Notes under the pieces: model-generated
Database searches by the model: none
The model's input: the letters and a program-made list of their open reading frames with translations, nothing else
What the model was told of the DNA's origin: nothing
In this document: in pieces, positions 54,838 to 64,000 of the stretch
Numbering within the stretch: position 1 is the first letter of the stretch
Layout of the letters: the number at the start of each line of letters is the position of its first letter
Program-made: the position numbers and the translations under genes
NCBI RefSeq assembly: GCF_014641695.1
Contig: NZ_BMIF01000006.1
Span: 62,001 to 126,000 of the forward strand
DNA from: Nitratireductor aestuarii
Lineage (GTDB): Bacteria > Pseudomonadota > Alphaproteobacteria > Rhizobiales > Rhizobiaceae
Length of the DNA stretch: 64,000 bases
Reading direction: 5' to 3'

Positions 54838-56496
54838 ATGCCATGTCCACGACGGTACCCACGCAGTGAGTTGACGCAGTCGCGGATTCGCATTGCGGCA
54901 CTGACCTTGATGCTCGCTTATTTTGCAATCGGTGCAAGACTTGTCCAGTTCGGCCTTGAAGGGCCTGCAGTTCCATGGGTCGCAGCTGGTCAAGTTGCCG
55001 CGCATAGGCCAGCCATCCTCGACCGCCATGGTGGGAAGCTCGCGGTCGACCTGAAGACCTACTCGCTGTTCGCAGAGCCGCGGCGGATTGTTGACGTGGA
55101 CGATGCCATTGACAGTCTTCGCACCGTCTTTCCCGACCTGGATGTCCGAGACATGCACGCCAAGCTTTCGGGAGAGCGCGGCTTCATCTGGTTGAAGCGT
55201 CACCTCCCGCCCCAGATGCACAACCGGATCATGGCGCTTGGGATCCCCGGAATAGGGTTTCGGTCCGAGATCAGGCGCTTCTATCCTGCGGGACGCACCA
55301 CAGCTCATGTCGTAGGATTAACGGACGTCGATAACCTTGGCGTGTCTGGTCTGGAGAGATGGATAGACACACAAGGGTATCGTGAGCTCAGGGAGTTGGG
55401 ACTTGGCGGTAGTGAGAGCTTCTCCCCGTTGAAGACATCGATCGATCTGAGGATTCAGCATGCCTTTCACGATGAGCTTACCGAGGCCATGGGAAAGTAC
55501 GACCCTGCAGGAGCTGGCGGGCTCCTCCTGAACATCAAGACGGGTGAGGTTCTGGCGCTTGTTTCTCTGCCGGATTTCGACCCCAACAAGCCGGTAGAGG
55601 CGCATCTTCATGATCGCCTTAACAGAGTGTCGGGAAGCGCGGCTGAAATGGGATCGATCGTCAAGACCTTCACAACGGCAATGGCGATCGAGAAGAGCAA
55701 TGCCACCCTGAATACGCTCTATGATGCATCGAAACCCCTGATCGTGGGACGGCAGCTGGTCCGCGACTACTACGGCAAGAACCGGCCGCTTACTTTAGAG
55801 GAGGTGTTTCTTTACTCCTCCAATATTGGGTCCGCTCTGGAAGCCCGGGCCGTGGGTATTGAGAAGCATCGCAATTTTTTGAAAAGCGCAGGACTTCTCA
55901 CCAGATTGCAGTTCGAGCTCCCAGAGGTGGCCACGCCCCGCGAGCCATCCCGCTGGAGCACTGCGACCTCAATCACTGCGTCGTTTGGGCATGGGTTTGC
56001 CACCACCCCATTACAGACTGCTTCAGGCATAGGCGGCATACTGAACAATGGAATTTTGGTGAACCCAACCTTGATCAAGCGAGGCAAGACGGATGCCGAG
56101 CTGGCCTCGAGACGGATCGTGAGCGATCGTACGAGTGCCATGATGCGCCACTTGTATCAGCTAAGTGGCGAAAAGGGATCGGGACGTCGCGCTGCAGTGG
56201 CCGGGCTCAATGTAGGCGGCAAGACAGGTACCGCAGAAAAAGTGATCGCGGGTCGCTATGCGAGGAACCGCAACTACAATGTCTTTGCCGCTGCTCTGCC
56301 GATGGACGATCCGGTTTACGTCTACCTCGTTATCATCGATGATCCGAAACCCAAGACTTCTACGCGAGGTCTCACCGCCGGCGTTACTGCAGCTCCGGTC
56401 ACGGGCAGGATCATTCGGAGAACCTTCGGGTTTCTGGATGTGATTCCTAGCTTTGGCGCTTCCTCTCCGACTCCAGTCGACGAGAGTATTGGCTAG
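54838..56496 (+). CDS. Class B penicillin-binding protein (FtsI/PBP2-like D,D-transpeptidase)
   Basis: 552 aa. Single N-terminal TM helix (IRIAALTLMLAYFAIGARLV), then the PBP dimer domain (HRPAILDRHGGKLAVDLKTYSLFAEP, RRFYPAGRTTAHVVG) and the transpeptidase domain. Catalytic motifs are SIVK (SxxK, in GSAAEMGSIVKTFT), SSN (SxN) and KTGTAEK (KTG). FtsI-type overall. It is shorter than many FtsI proteins and lies outside the dcw cluster, so it is probably an accessory copy. The ATG at 54838 is chosen. It is 13 bp after the L,D-transpeptidase stop, likely one operon. Confidence 0.92.
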   Translation: MPCPRRYPRSELTQSRIRIAALTLMLAYFAIGARLVQFGLEGPAVPWVAAGQVAAHRPAILDRHGGKLAVDLKTYSLFAEPRRIVDVDDAIDSLRTVFPDLDVRDMHAKLSGERGFIWLKRHLPPQMHNRIMALGIPGIGFRSEIRRFYPAGRTTAHVVGLTDVDNLGVSGLERWIDTQGYRELRELGLGGSESFSPLKTSIDLRIQHAFHDELTEAMGKYDPAGAGGLLLNIKTGEVLALVSLPDFDPNKPVEAHLHDRLNRVSGSAAEMGSIVKTFTTAMAIEKSNATLNTLYDASKPLIVGRQLVRDYYGKNRPLTLEEVFLYSSNIGSALEARAVGIEKHRNFLKSAGLLTRLQFELPEVATPREPSRWSTATSITASFGHGFATTPLQTASGIGGILNNGILVNPTLIKRGKTDAELASRRIVSDRTSAMMRHLYQLSGEKGSGRRAAVAGLNVGGKTGTAEKVIAGRYARNRNYNVFAAALPMDDPVYVYLVIIDDPKPKTSTRGLTAGVTAAPVTGRIIRRTFGFLDVIPSFGASSPTPVDESIG

Positions 56497-56557
56497 AGGC
56501 GGCGGCAAGCTGACGATATGAGACTATACTTTTAGCTGACTGGGATCTTCCCAGCCC

Positions 56558-59500
56558 GTGCAATATCTTGCCGCGCGCCAGATGGCCATGGCCTCGGTTG
56601 GTCAGCCTTCGCGCGTGGTGCATGTGGCGTCAATGGAGGCTGCAGATGTGACGAGGCGACCTGTCCGCAAGCAACGCACGCTTGAGATCGGCCAGCTTCG
56701 GTTCGCCAGCGGGCTGAGGTTGCTCAGCGGCGAGAGCGCCGCATCAGCGGACACCTCGATATTCATTGACCTCATCCGCCCGTGGGATCTCGTAAACCTC
56801 GCCATCGAGGTTCAGGGGTGCATCCTGATAACCGATAGGGAGCAGGGCCGACTGGCGCCCCTCGAAGGTGCGAATGCCCGCCTGATCGTCCGGTTTCCTT
56901 TTCAACATGTCGCGGAAGAGGCGATCTACGAGCGTCCATCCGGACGCCTGATGCCCGTCCCCGACGAGATTACGCATGAGCCTGTCGATGATACTTCGCC
57001 GGTGCTTAACAATCCTGTTGCGCGGCCGAACCCGCCGATCAGGGCGCGCGCAGCACACGGCAGCAGACTTGTATTTGAAATCCCGCCCGAAGATTCCATC
57101 AGCTTCACGACCGAGGGTCTGCTGGAGGCGATTGGTCGCCTCCAGCCTGTTGTCCACAAGCTTGCCCAACCGGGAACAGCCCTTCCCGCAGGTTCGGGCC
57201 TGACCGGTGCTCTCACCTCGCCATCCACCCGACCGGATCCGCTTATCCGTATTCCTGGAGGGTTGATCGCGGAATTCATCGGCAATGATGTCGTTCTGAG
57301 AAAGCCATCGGCGCGAGAGCGGGATCAGTTAACCGTAGAGACTTCCGGCCTCGCCATGTTCCAGCAGGACGCCCTCACCGCCCGCCGGGCGCGGGCGTTC
57401 CTTGCATCGCGTGCAGTGAACCTTGCGCGCGGCGTTGATCCGCCAGACACTGTTTTCAGCGACGTCAGGATCGGAGGCCGTCTGTTCGCGGCCCACTCGA
57501 TCCTGGGTGCTTTGCCTGTTTCTCCAATCGTTGGAGGGTTACGGCGAAGGCAGCAACTCAGTTCGCCGCCGCTTGCCGAGGAGACGGCCATCGAGGCGCC
57601 CTACCGGCTGATCATCTCGCCCGACAACGAAGCTCGCTGGGGTCACGCAGTCGCGCCCGTGGGATCTGCCCGGGCGCCGGGTCATATCGAACTGTGGCAT
57701 AGCAGATTGGGGCGCGTTGCTACTGGTCACGACGGGCGTGAGATCGTCGATGAAACACCCAGTGACCGGCGGATCGTCCGGGCGATCTGGACGCGCGATC
57801 GCGACTATCCCCATAACGCCGCCTGGAAGGATCCGCGATCCTCCATTCCGGCGCATGGGAATGACGATCCGTTCCGGATGTCTTTGGACCCGGCCGACCG
57901 GAACATGATCGTGCGGCAAACGTCAGAGACGCTTGCTGGTACGCGGGAGTCAATCACGCCGTCGCCGGTGGCGGCACACTCGCTATGGCTTTCCAGTCTC
58001 GGCGCCTGGCTCGACCTGCACGGCGCCTGGTCGGCAAAACCCTATAGCAGCGCGCATATCCCTTCGATCCTGTCCTGGGACCATGTCGCGCCGATGGGCC
58101 GCGATCAATATGTGCGGGTCGTCTACCCAGGTTATCTCTGCTCATTCGGGCACCAGGCGACCATCGTCAAGGTGACTGAGCGCAAGATGAAGGACGCCAG
58201 CCCGTCGGTCGCGTCACTCTATCAGCAACTGTTTCTCGTCATCGGCGAGCGCCGCCGTGTCTATCCGGATACCCGCAACTTTCCGTTCCGGGAGCTGATT
58301 GTCGGCCCTCAGGTGATAGCGATCGACGAGCCCAGCGGTGCGCCGGGCGACCGCCTCTCGGAATTCTTCTGGCCAAAGGTCGGCGGCCAGCCAGTCGCCT
58401 TTACCGTCGAGGCACTCGATCATGATGGCCAAAGGAGCAGGCTGCAGGTCCATCAGATGTGGGTTTCGGCCGCATTCGGGGATCATGCGGCTGTTGAAGC
58501 CGCCTACAATGGCAATCCGTGGCGCTCGGCGTCAGCGTATGGTCAGCGCATCGCCTTCGTCCCATCGCGGGCCAACAGCGACACCGCGTTCGAAACTGAA
58601 ACGCTGCGGTTCACGGTAAAGGCTGGCACGGCCACCTCACAGCCGTCCATGAGCAGCGCCAACATTAAAATTGCGGCGCTCGAGCGGCTGTCTCGGATCG
58701 GCTCCGTTCCCATTGCCTATCATTCCTTGTACAAGGCGAAGGGTTTCGGCGCTGTTGCCAACAAGGGCGAGATCTGGGCGCGTGTCCTTGTCGCTGGCGA
58801 GCAAACGCCGGAAAACTCCAGCGATCCCTCGATTGCGTTGCCGCAGATACAGTTCGGAGCAGGCGCGCCGAGCGGAAGCGACAAGAGCGGCGGATTTCTC
58901 ACACCTGATCTGCCCGTGCGCGGTCTGTCCCGGCTGACTGGCGTGGTCGGCGAATTGAACGAAATGGCCAAGCTGGAGTTCGCGCCACAGCCATTTTTCG
59001 AGAATGCTGCGCCAAAGCTGTTCGGGCTTATCCCGCTCGATGAGCTTTCCCTCAGCGTGGACAGCGACCTCGAAAAGATCCCGCAGCTCATCTCCGAAGT
59101 GCTGAGTCGGACGGAAGCGCTCATCGACAACATCTCCCGTGCCGGAAAGGCGCTTGGCGATGCGATCGAAGAGGCCGGAAGGATGGCAGCCCGTGCGGCC
59201 GGGCGGCCTGACGAATGGGCACAGCAGGCACAGGCGGCAATCGCAGCAGCCAATGATGCCAAGGGCATCTTTGACGAGGCGGCGGCGAAGCTCCCGGAGC
59301 TCATGTCGCAGATACAAAACAGCGGCAAGTCTGGCCCGCAGGTCGCGACAATCTACGAGGCGTTCAAGAGTGAGCTTGAGGATGCCATCGCCGAGTTCGA
59401 CGCGCTGGCCGACAAGCTTCCCCCCTTCATCGGCCATGTGCTGCGGGCGACAGGGCAGCTGCTGCGCACCGCAATCCTCGAAACGGCAGACCTGGTGGAG

Positions 59501-60547
59501 GATATCTATCGCTACGTGAACGGCATGGCTGAAACCGGCACGCTCGCGCGCATCCGTTTCGAATGGACGCCAAAGATTGGGAACTGGCCGCCCATGCCGG
59601 CCCAACCGTTGATCGAGGTGAGGCCGGACAGCCTTTCCTTCGCCATCCAGGCACGTGCAGGCTTTGACGGCAAAGCAGGCATGGAAGTGCTGGCGGAACT
59701 CAGCGATTTCAAACTGCACCTGTTCCCCAACGCCGAGCTGATCATCATCGCCTTCGATCATTTTTCCTTTAAAAGCGGCGATACCGGCAAACCATTGGTC
59801 GACATCGTGATTGCCGACATCGAATTTCGCGGCGTCCTGTGTTTTGTTGAAGACATCAAGGAACTGATCCCGCTCGACGGGTTCTCCGATCCGCCAAACA
59901 TCGCGGTCACGCCTGAGGGTCTGACCGCCGGCTTCAGCGTTGCTCTGCCTGACATCGCCATGGGCCTGTTCAGCATCACCAACATGTCGCTCGGTGCTGA
60001 CGTCAGGGTCCCATTCCTTGGCGAGGTGGTCACGGTCGGCTTCAACTTCTGCACGCGTGAGCGTCCGTTCACGATTGCCGTCGCATTTCTGGGTGGCGGC
60101 GGCTGGTGCGGTATCCGCATCTCGGCCGAAGGGGTCGACGTGCTGGAAGTGGGCCTCGAGGCCGGAGCCTGTATTGCCGTGAACTTTGGTGTGGCGTCCG
60201 GGTCGGTCGGCGCATTGCTCGGCATCTACATCCGACTGGAGTCCGAAGCCGGCTCGATCGCAGGCTACTTTCGCCTGCGCGGCGAAGTTGACGTGCTGGG
60301 GCTCATCTCTACCGGGATCGAGCTTTACATGGAGCTCATGTACAACTTCGACAGCGGCAAGATGGTTGGGCGCGCCAGCATCACCGTCAATGTTTCCGTG
60401 ATGGGAATCTCCAAGTCAGTTCATCTGGAGACCGAGCGCAGCTTCGCTGGCTCGAATGGCGACCCCTCCTTCCTGGAGGTGATGGATGCCGCAACCGGCA
60501 CTTCCCTTCCATGGTCCCTCTATTGCAGCGCGTTTGCAGGGGAATGA
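56558..60547 (+). CDS. Giant protein of unknown function (1329 aa)
   Basis: I do not recognise a family. There is no signal peptide or TM helix. Residues 1 to ~820 appear beta-rich with many proline-bounded strands (for example IELWHSRLGRVATGHDGREI, SLWLSSLGAWLDLHGAW). Residues ~825-1000 are Ala/Glu-rich and probably helical (LIDNISRAGKALGDAIEEAG, AKLPELMSQIQNSG). Residues ~1005-1329 are glycine-rich with alternating hydrophobic strands (FLGGGGWCGIRISAEGVDVL, GVASGSVGALLGIYIRLES, TVNVSVMGISKSVHLETE), suggesting a beta-solenoid or barrel-like domain. The start is a GTG at 56558 with distant GGGA; ATG 56582 is possible. The next giant gene starts 3 bases after its stop. Confidence 0.8.
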   Translation: MQYLAARQMAMASVGQPSRVVHVASMEAADVTRRPVRKQRTLEIGQLRFASGLRLLSGESAASADTSIFIDLIRPWDLVNLAIEVQGCILITDREQGRLAPLEGANARLIVRFPFQHVAEEAIYERPSGRLMPVPDEITHEPVDDTSPVLNNPVARPNPPIRARAAHGSRLVFEIPPEDSISFTTEGLLEAIGRLQPVVHKLAQPGTALPAGSGLTGALTSPSTRPDPLIRIPGGLIAEFIGNDVVLRKPSARERDQLTVETSGLAMFQQDALTARRARAFLASRAVNLARGVDPPDTVFSDVRIGGRLFAAHSILGALPVSPIVGGLRRRQQLSSPPLAEETAIEAPYRLIISPDNEARWGHAVAPVGSARAPGHIELWHSRLGRVATGHDGREIVDETPSDRRIVRAIWTRDRDYPHNAAWKDPRSSIPAHGNDDPFRMSLDPADRNMIVRQTSETLAGTRESITPSPVAAHSLWLSSLGAWLDLHGAWSAKPYSSAHIPSILSWDHVAPMGRDQYVRVVYPGYLCSFGHQATIVKVTERKMKDASPSVASLYQQLFLVIGERRRVYPDTRNFPFRELIVGPQVIAIDEPSGAPGDRLSEFFWPKVGGQPVAFTVEALDHDGQRSRLQVHQMWVSAAFGDHAAVEAAYNGNPWRSASAYGQRIAFVPSRANSDTAFETETLRFTVKAGTATSQPSMSSANIKIAALERLSRIGSVPIAYHSLYKAKGFGAVANKGEIWARVLVAGEQTPENSSDPSIALPQIQFGAGAPSGSDKSGGFLTPDLPVRGLSRLTGVVGELNEMAKLEFAPQPFFENAAPKLFGLIPLDELSLSVDSDLEKIPQLISEVLSRTEALIDNISRAGKALGDAIEEAGRMAARAAGRPDEWAQQAQAAIAAANDAKGIFDEAAAKLPELMSQIQNSGKSGPQVATIYEAFKSELEDAIAEFDALADKLPPFIGHVLRATGQLLRTAILETADLVEDIYRYVNGMAETGTLARIRFEWTPKIGNWPPMPAQPLIEVRPDSLSFAIQARAGFDGKAGMEVLAELSDFKLHLFPNAELIIIAFDHFSFKSGDTGKPLVDIVIADIEFRGVLCFVEDIKELIPLDGFSDPPNIAVTPEGLTAGFSVALPDIAMGLFSITNMSLGADVRVPFLGEVVTVGFNFCTRERPFTIAVAFLGGGGWCGIRISAEGVDVLEVGLEAGACIAVNFGVASGSVGALLGIYIRLESEAGSIAGYFRLRGEVDVLGLISTGIELYMELMYNFDSGKMVGRASITVNVSVMGISKSVHLETERSFAGSNGDPSFLEVMDAATGTSLPWSLYCSAFAGE

Positions 60548-60550
60548 CGG

Positions 60551-63500
60551 ATGGAACAGGAATATTTCATTCTTTGTGCGCTGCCCTACACCTTGCGTGC
60601 TTCAGCGTCGTTCCATGTTTCGCTGTTTGTGGCGCCGACCATCCAGGCAGGAGGAACCACCCTGCTTGGCGACTGGCCGCTATTTCGCGACTGGGCGCAG
60701 CATGTCCGAAGCGAGATCAGCATTACGCTCAGCGATCAGAACGGTCCCATAGCCTGCTCGCCACTCCTTGATCCTGTCGATCCCGATTTGTGGCGCGCTG
60801 TGTTTCCGGCCGATCTGGCGGTTCGCTCGCAGCAGGTTCCACGGTGGGAGGACCGGCATTGGCGCAGCTTCTCCGCCCGCACCGTCATGGACATCGCCCG
60901 CGGCATCCACATTGCAACCATGCTGGCAAGCCCGGCCGACCCGCCGGCACCTGCAGCCCACCCGCTGTCCGACCTGCTGATGCGCTATGCTGTGCAGCAC
61001 GAATTCCTCACCGGCACGGGTCGCGGCGAGCGAAGCCGACGCAAGTTCGACGCTCGCCGGATGACGCAGCTTCTGGACGGCATCGTTGAATCGGGCGAAT
61101 CTCTCGCCGTGATCGAGCGGATGGTGGCGGGCGAAGTCGACTGGATGCACAAGCTGGCGCTCGAACTCCATCGCTGCCGCCGCTTTTACGAGCGTCCGGA
61201 ATCGCAGGAGCCCTACAGGGCGCGACCCGACCCGGAGGCGCAACCACCAAGGCCCGACCTGCCGGAGTCAGAATTTCACGAACGCTGTGCCTTTCTTGGC
61301 GACCATCCCGCAATGCTTCGCAGGCTGGGTCTTGTCATCGATCTCATCGTGGACGATCCGGCGCGCATGGCGGATTCACGCTGGCTCTCCGCGCGTCTGG
61401 ATATCCAAGGCAATGCCGATGCATGCCGGACGACCCGTCTTGCTTGCTCACGCGCGGGGGATGACCTCGTCGCCGCTCCAACCGGTAGCGATTGGCAGGA
61501 CGGCGCACTCACCCTGGGAGATGAAAAGCGTTTCTCGGTCCTGCCTATCGACGCTGATGGCAGCGCGCTCAAGGTAGAACGTTTCATCTGGACGCTTCCG
61601 AACCTCCTGTTCTCCGAAGCGAACCAGGATCCGGTGAACGCCGCTACGCCGTCCCTCCGGTCCCCGGGATTCACGATTGCGGCTGCAAGCCAGGGCGTCG
61701 CCATCCAGCACCGCCTTGCACGCCAGCAGCAACTGGAAGCCGGCCTTGCCGTCGGCAGCGTCCAGGTTCTCGCGGCAGAGGATGTGATGCGTGGATTCCG
61801 CGTCGAGGTGTGGGACGATCACAGTGGACGTTGGGCATCCCTGCACCAACGTTTAGCCAGCGCATCGGTCTCAGGCTCCGGCGACGTCTATTCCGCGATC
61901 GGCGAGCAGGGCTTCATCCAGGGAACGGCCGCTCATGAGACGCCGGGCGTAGCGAAAGCGCCAATACATATCCATGAGGCGCTGTTCGGCTGGGAGGGTT
62001 GGAGCCTGTCGGCGCGCCGGCCGGGCAATCGCATCAGGCATCTGAATGGTGAGGAGATTGTCGAGCCGGATGAGCCCGAAAGTCCGGAGCGTCTGGTCCA
62101 TCCTGTACATTTTGCGTCGGAAGTTGCGCCGGGAACACTGCCAAGACTGCGCTACGGACGCTCCTACAGCTTCCGCGCATGGGGCGTGGACCTTGCAGGC
62201 AACAGCCGCCCGCACAGTATGGGCCACACCCCGTTGTTGCCAGTTCCCCCTGTGCTGATACCCGGTGCAGGACAGGGGACTTCAGCCCCCTTCAGTTTGT
62301 TGGACACTCCTGTACTGCGCACTGCGATCGCAGCGTCGATCGCCCGTCGCGATGAGATGCCTGCGGCTGCCTCGGAAGATCCGGAAAGCATTCTGGGGGA
62401 GGTCGGGGAGGCCGGTCACGAGATCCTCGACCAATTGCGCCAACGACGACTTGGAAGCAGGCAGGTGCGGCGGCCATCATTCTCGATCCGCGATGCGCTG
62501 AACGAGAAGGTCGCCACCATTGTCAGCGATCGTACGCAGCCGCTGTGGTCAGCGCCCGACAAAGAGGAGTCCGATGCTCTTGCCCGTGTTCTGGCCGCAC
62601 ATGCCGCGGATCTGACCGCCGGGGACGCAGAGGAGATCCAGATCCGTTTCAGTCGAACGGTGACCAGGCCAACGCCTTTCCTGCGCTGGGAGCCAGTCTC
62701 CAGCCCCGCGTTGGTTCCTCGTCGCAGATATATGGAAGGCGAGTCTCTCCGCGTCCTCGTCATACGTTCAGGCGTGACACAGGACCCGGCAACGCTCGAC
62801 ATCAAACTGGCCGATCCCGATCAATTTGCGGCTGCGGCGAATGAAAAGCTGACCGCAGCGGGTTACCATGGCACCTGTGAGCGCCATCTTGCGCCGCCCA
62901 AGATAAGCCAGATACAGGCTGAGTTGCACGGCAAGTTCGATGCCGCCATAGGTTCCTCCGACCCGGCCGACCACCGCAAGATGCTGGGTTGGGCTCTGCG
63001 TGAGAACGGCACTTTCCAGGACATCGACCGTGCCGATATCGACAACCCGCCTAACCGCATCGCGCAACCGGGTATAGCCATCGTGCATGTCGGACAACCG
63101 ACCACCGAGCTCAAGGTGCTCCCGCTTGCGCCGGGCGAACCGCTCGCCCCTGGGCAGACGGTGATACACGACGTAGACGAGCTTGGGTTGCCGTATCTGC
63201 CTGATCCGCTCGCCCGGGGGATCTCGATTGCGTTCCACGATGCGGGCAAGCCCGGGATCATCCCGTTTCCCTTCGGCGCTGAAGTCTTCACGGCGGCTTA
63301 TCCTGGCGACTGGCCGGAGATCGAGCCATTCCGGCTTGTTTTGAAGGGCGCCGACAGACTCGCCGCCGATCTTTCGGAACGAACGCTTTCAATTATGCTG
63401 CCGCCCGGGGACATCCAGCGGTTCCGCCTTGCCAGCAGCGTAACGAAGGAGGGGCTGAACCTGTTGGGCCCGTGGCGCAGCCTGCCCGAAGGAGTGCGTG

Positions 63501-64000
63501 CTGCGGACGGGGTTGCCGAGGCCGCGGCTGATGGGCTGCTATGGGGTCTGACGCCATTCGAGGAGGTGATGCTGGTCCATGCGGTCGATCGGCCTGTGGA
63601 AGCGCCGAGATGCATCAAGCTGACACCGATCAGAGCCGAAGGCTCTACCAGCGCCTGGCTGATCGGGGCCGTCGATGTTCATGGCGGTAGCACCGACAGC
63701 CTTAGCCTGGAGGCCGACTGGACGGATGTCGTAGACGACCTGTCGCTGCCTCACTGGCAGGAGCAGCCAGCCACCACGACCGCCTACCGGATGCCAATCC
63801 GGCCCTACGAAGATATCGCCCTGCTGTGGCTTCAAAACCAGCAGCACGATCTCGAGGGGGTGGGGCCGGTGGATTTTCATAGCTCCCTCCACGAATTTGG
63901 TGATACGCGCCACCGTCTCGTCCAGTATCGCTTTCGTGCCTCTACGCGCTTCCGGGAATATTTCCCGGACAGTTTGCTCACGCCGGCTGATCCACCTGCG
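60551..64000 (+). CDS. Giant protein of unknown function (more than 1150 aa, runs off window)
   Basis: Open from ATG 60551 to the window end with no stop (1150 codons). It begins MEQEYFILCALPYTLRASAS and has no signal peptide. The N-terminal ~250 residues are mixed alpha/beta (SARTVMDIARGIHIATML, WMHKLALELHRCRRFYER). Residues ~540-555 read YSFRAWGVDLAGNSRP, like an Ig/fibronectin-type strand pair, and a similar beta style continues. Near the end DTRHRLVQYRFRASTRFREY gives another strand pair. The GGGGAATGACGG before the ATG supplies a ribosome binding site inside the previous gene, so the two giants are co-transcribed. No family recognised. Confidence 0.82.
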   Translation, partial: MEQEYFILCALPYTLRASASFHVSLFVAPTIQAGGTTLLGDWPLFRDWAQHVRSEISITLSDQNGPIACSPLLDPVDPDLWRAVFPADLAVRSQQVPRWEDRHWRSFSARTVMDIARGIHIATMLASPADPPAPAAHPLSDLLMRYAVQHEFLTGTGRGERSRRKFDARRMTQLLDGIVESGESLAVIERMVAGEVDWMHKLALELHRCRRFYERPESQEPYRARPDPEAQPPRPDLPESEFHERCAFLGDHPAMLRRLGLVIDLIVDDPARMADSRWLSARLDIQGNADACRTTRLACSRAGDDLVAAPTGSDWQDGALTLGDEKRFSVLPIDADGSALKVERFIWTLPNLLFSEANQDPVNAATPSLRSPGFTIAAASQGVAIQHRLARQQQLEAGLAVGSVQVLAAEDVMRGFRVEVWDDHSGRWASLHQRLASASVSGSGDVYSAIGEQGFIQGTAAHETPGVAKAPIHIHEALFGWEGWSLSARRPGNRIRHLNGEEIVEPDEPESPERLVHPVHFASEVAPGTLPRLRYGRSYSFRAWGVDLAGNSRPHSMGHTPLLPVPPVLIPGAGQGTSAPFSLLDTPVLRTAIAASIARRDEMPAAASEDPESILGEVGEAGHEILDQLRQRRLGSRQVRRPSFSIRDALNEKVATIVSDRTQPLWSAPDKEESDALARVLAAHAADLTAGDAEEIQIRFSRTVTRPTPFLRWEPVSSPALVPRRRYMEGESLRVLVIRSGVTQDPATLDIKLADPDQFAAAANEKLTAAGYHGTCERHLAPPKISQIQAELHGKFDAAIGSSDPADHRKMLGWALRENGTFQDIDRADIDNPPNRIAQPGIAIVHVGQPTTELKVLPLAPGEPLAPGQTVIHDVDELGLPYLPDPLARGISIAFHDAGKPGIIPFPFGAEVFTAAYPGDWPEIEPFRLVLKGADRLAADLSERTLSIMLPPGDIQRFRLASSVTKEGLNLLGPWRSLPEGVRAADGVAEAAADGLLWGLTPFEEVMLVHAVDRPVEAPRCIKLTPIRAEGSTSAWLIGAVDVHGGSTDSLSLEADWTDVVDDLSLPHWQEQPATTTAYRMPIRPYEDIALLWLQNQQHDLEGVGPVDFHSSLHEFGDTRHRLVQYRFRASTRFREYFPDSLLTPADPPA

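Noticed and set aside
58637-59761. 374-codon minus-strand frame inside the first giant gene
   Set aside because: The plus frame is uninterrupted for 1329 codons with balanced composition; the antisense frame lacks a start signal and any motif.

Overview
The window looks like DNA from a rhizobial alphaproteobacterium (order Hyphomicrobiales, probably Rhizobiaceae or a close relative). Support comes from a repABC-type replication module with 16-bp parS palindromes, RIME-like intergenic repeats, TRAP and TTT transporters, a candidate RirA-type iron box, a Pho box of three 11-bp units, and high-GC, gene-dense layout. I could not fix the genus. No transposase, integrase, tRNA, rRNA or CRISPR array was seen.

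Layout. 1-6.2 kb: a partial alkaline phosphatase with a Pho box, a divergent secreted phytase/esterase-like protein, a DoxX membrane protein and a 666-aa exported protein of unknown function. 6.5-16.4 kb: a divergent catabolic locus that resembles the fructosamine (Amadori product) frl system. The leftward operon is FrlB-like deglycase, GntR/UTRA regulator, ornithine-cyclodeaminase-family enzyme, LacI regulator, FrlC-like epimerase. The rightward operon is FrlD-like kinase, complete TRAP transporter, FAD amine oxidoreductase. 16.4-20.4 kb: an Fe(III) ABC importer (fbpCAB). 20.5-25.5 kb: a luciferase-like monooxygenase and a fused 5-oxoprolinase.

25.5-32.4 kb is partly decayed: a frameshifted GNAT gene, intact panBC, a DUF1801 gene, then a repABC module in which repA has lost its IDCPP region with a frameshift, repB and two parS sites are intact, and repC carries a single-base frameshift. 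32.5-36.5 kb is a sulfate ABC importer operon. 36.8-45.4 kb holds an Mfd-type helicase, an MDR reductase, a DnaQ-like exonuclease, a DUF2239 gene behind a paired-operator promoter, a gutted oxidoreductase gene, a GNAT gene and a full-length FloR-type phenicol exporter.

45.5-53.6 kb: a hydratase gene remnant, an interleaved palindromic operator, a TTT carboxylate importer (tctCBA), an FAH-family enzyme, and a pirin/LysR/YcaC group that seems to share a LysR operator. 53.7-56.5 kb: a tandem glycine riboswitch, followed not by glycine-cleavage genes but by an L,D-transpeptidase and a class B penicillin-binding protein. 56.6-64 kb: two very large adjacent proteins (1329 aa and more than 1150 aa) that I cannot assign to any family. 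The last runs off the window. The glycine-riboswitch/cell-wall arrangement and the giant protein pair are the most interesting parts.
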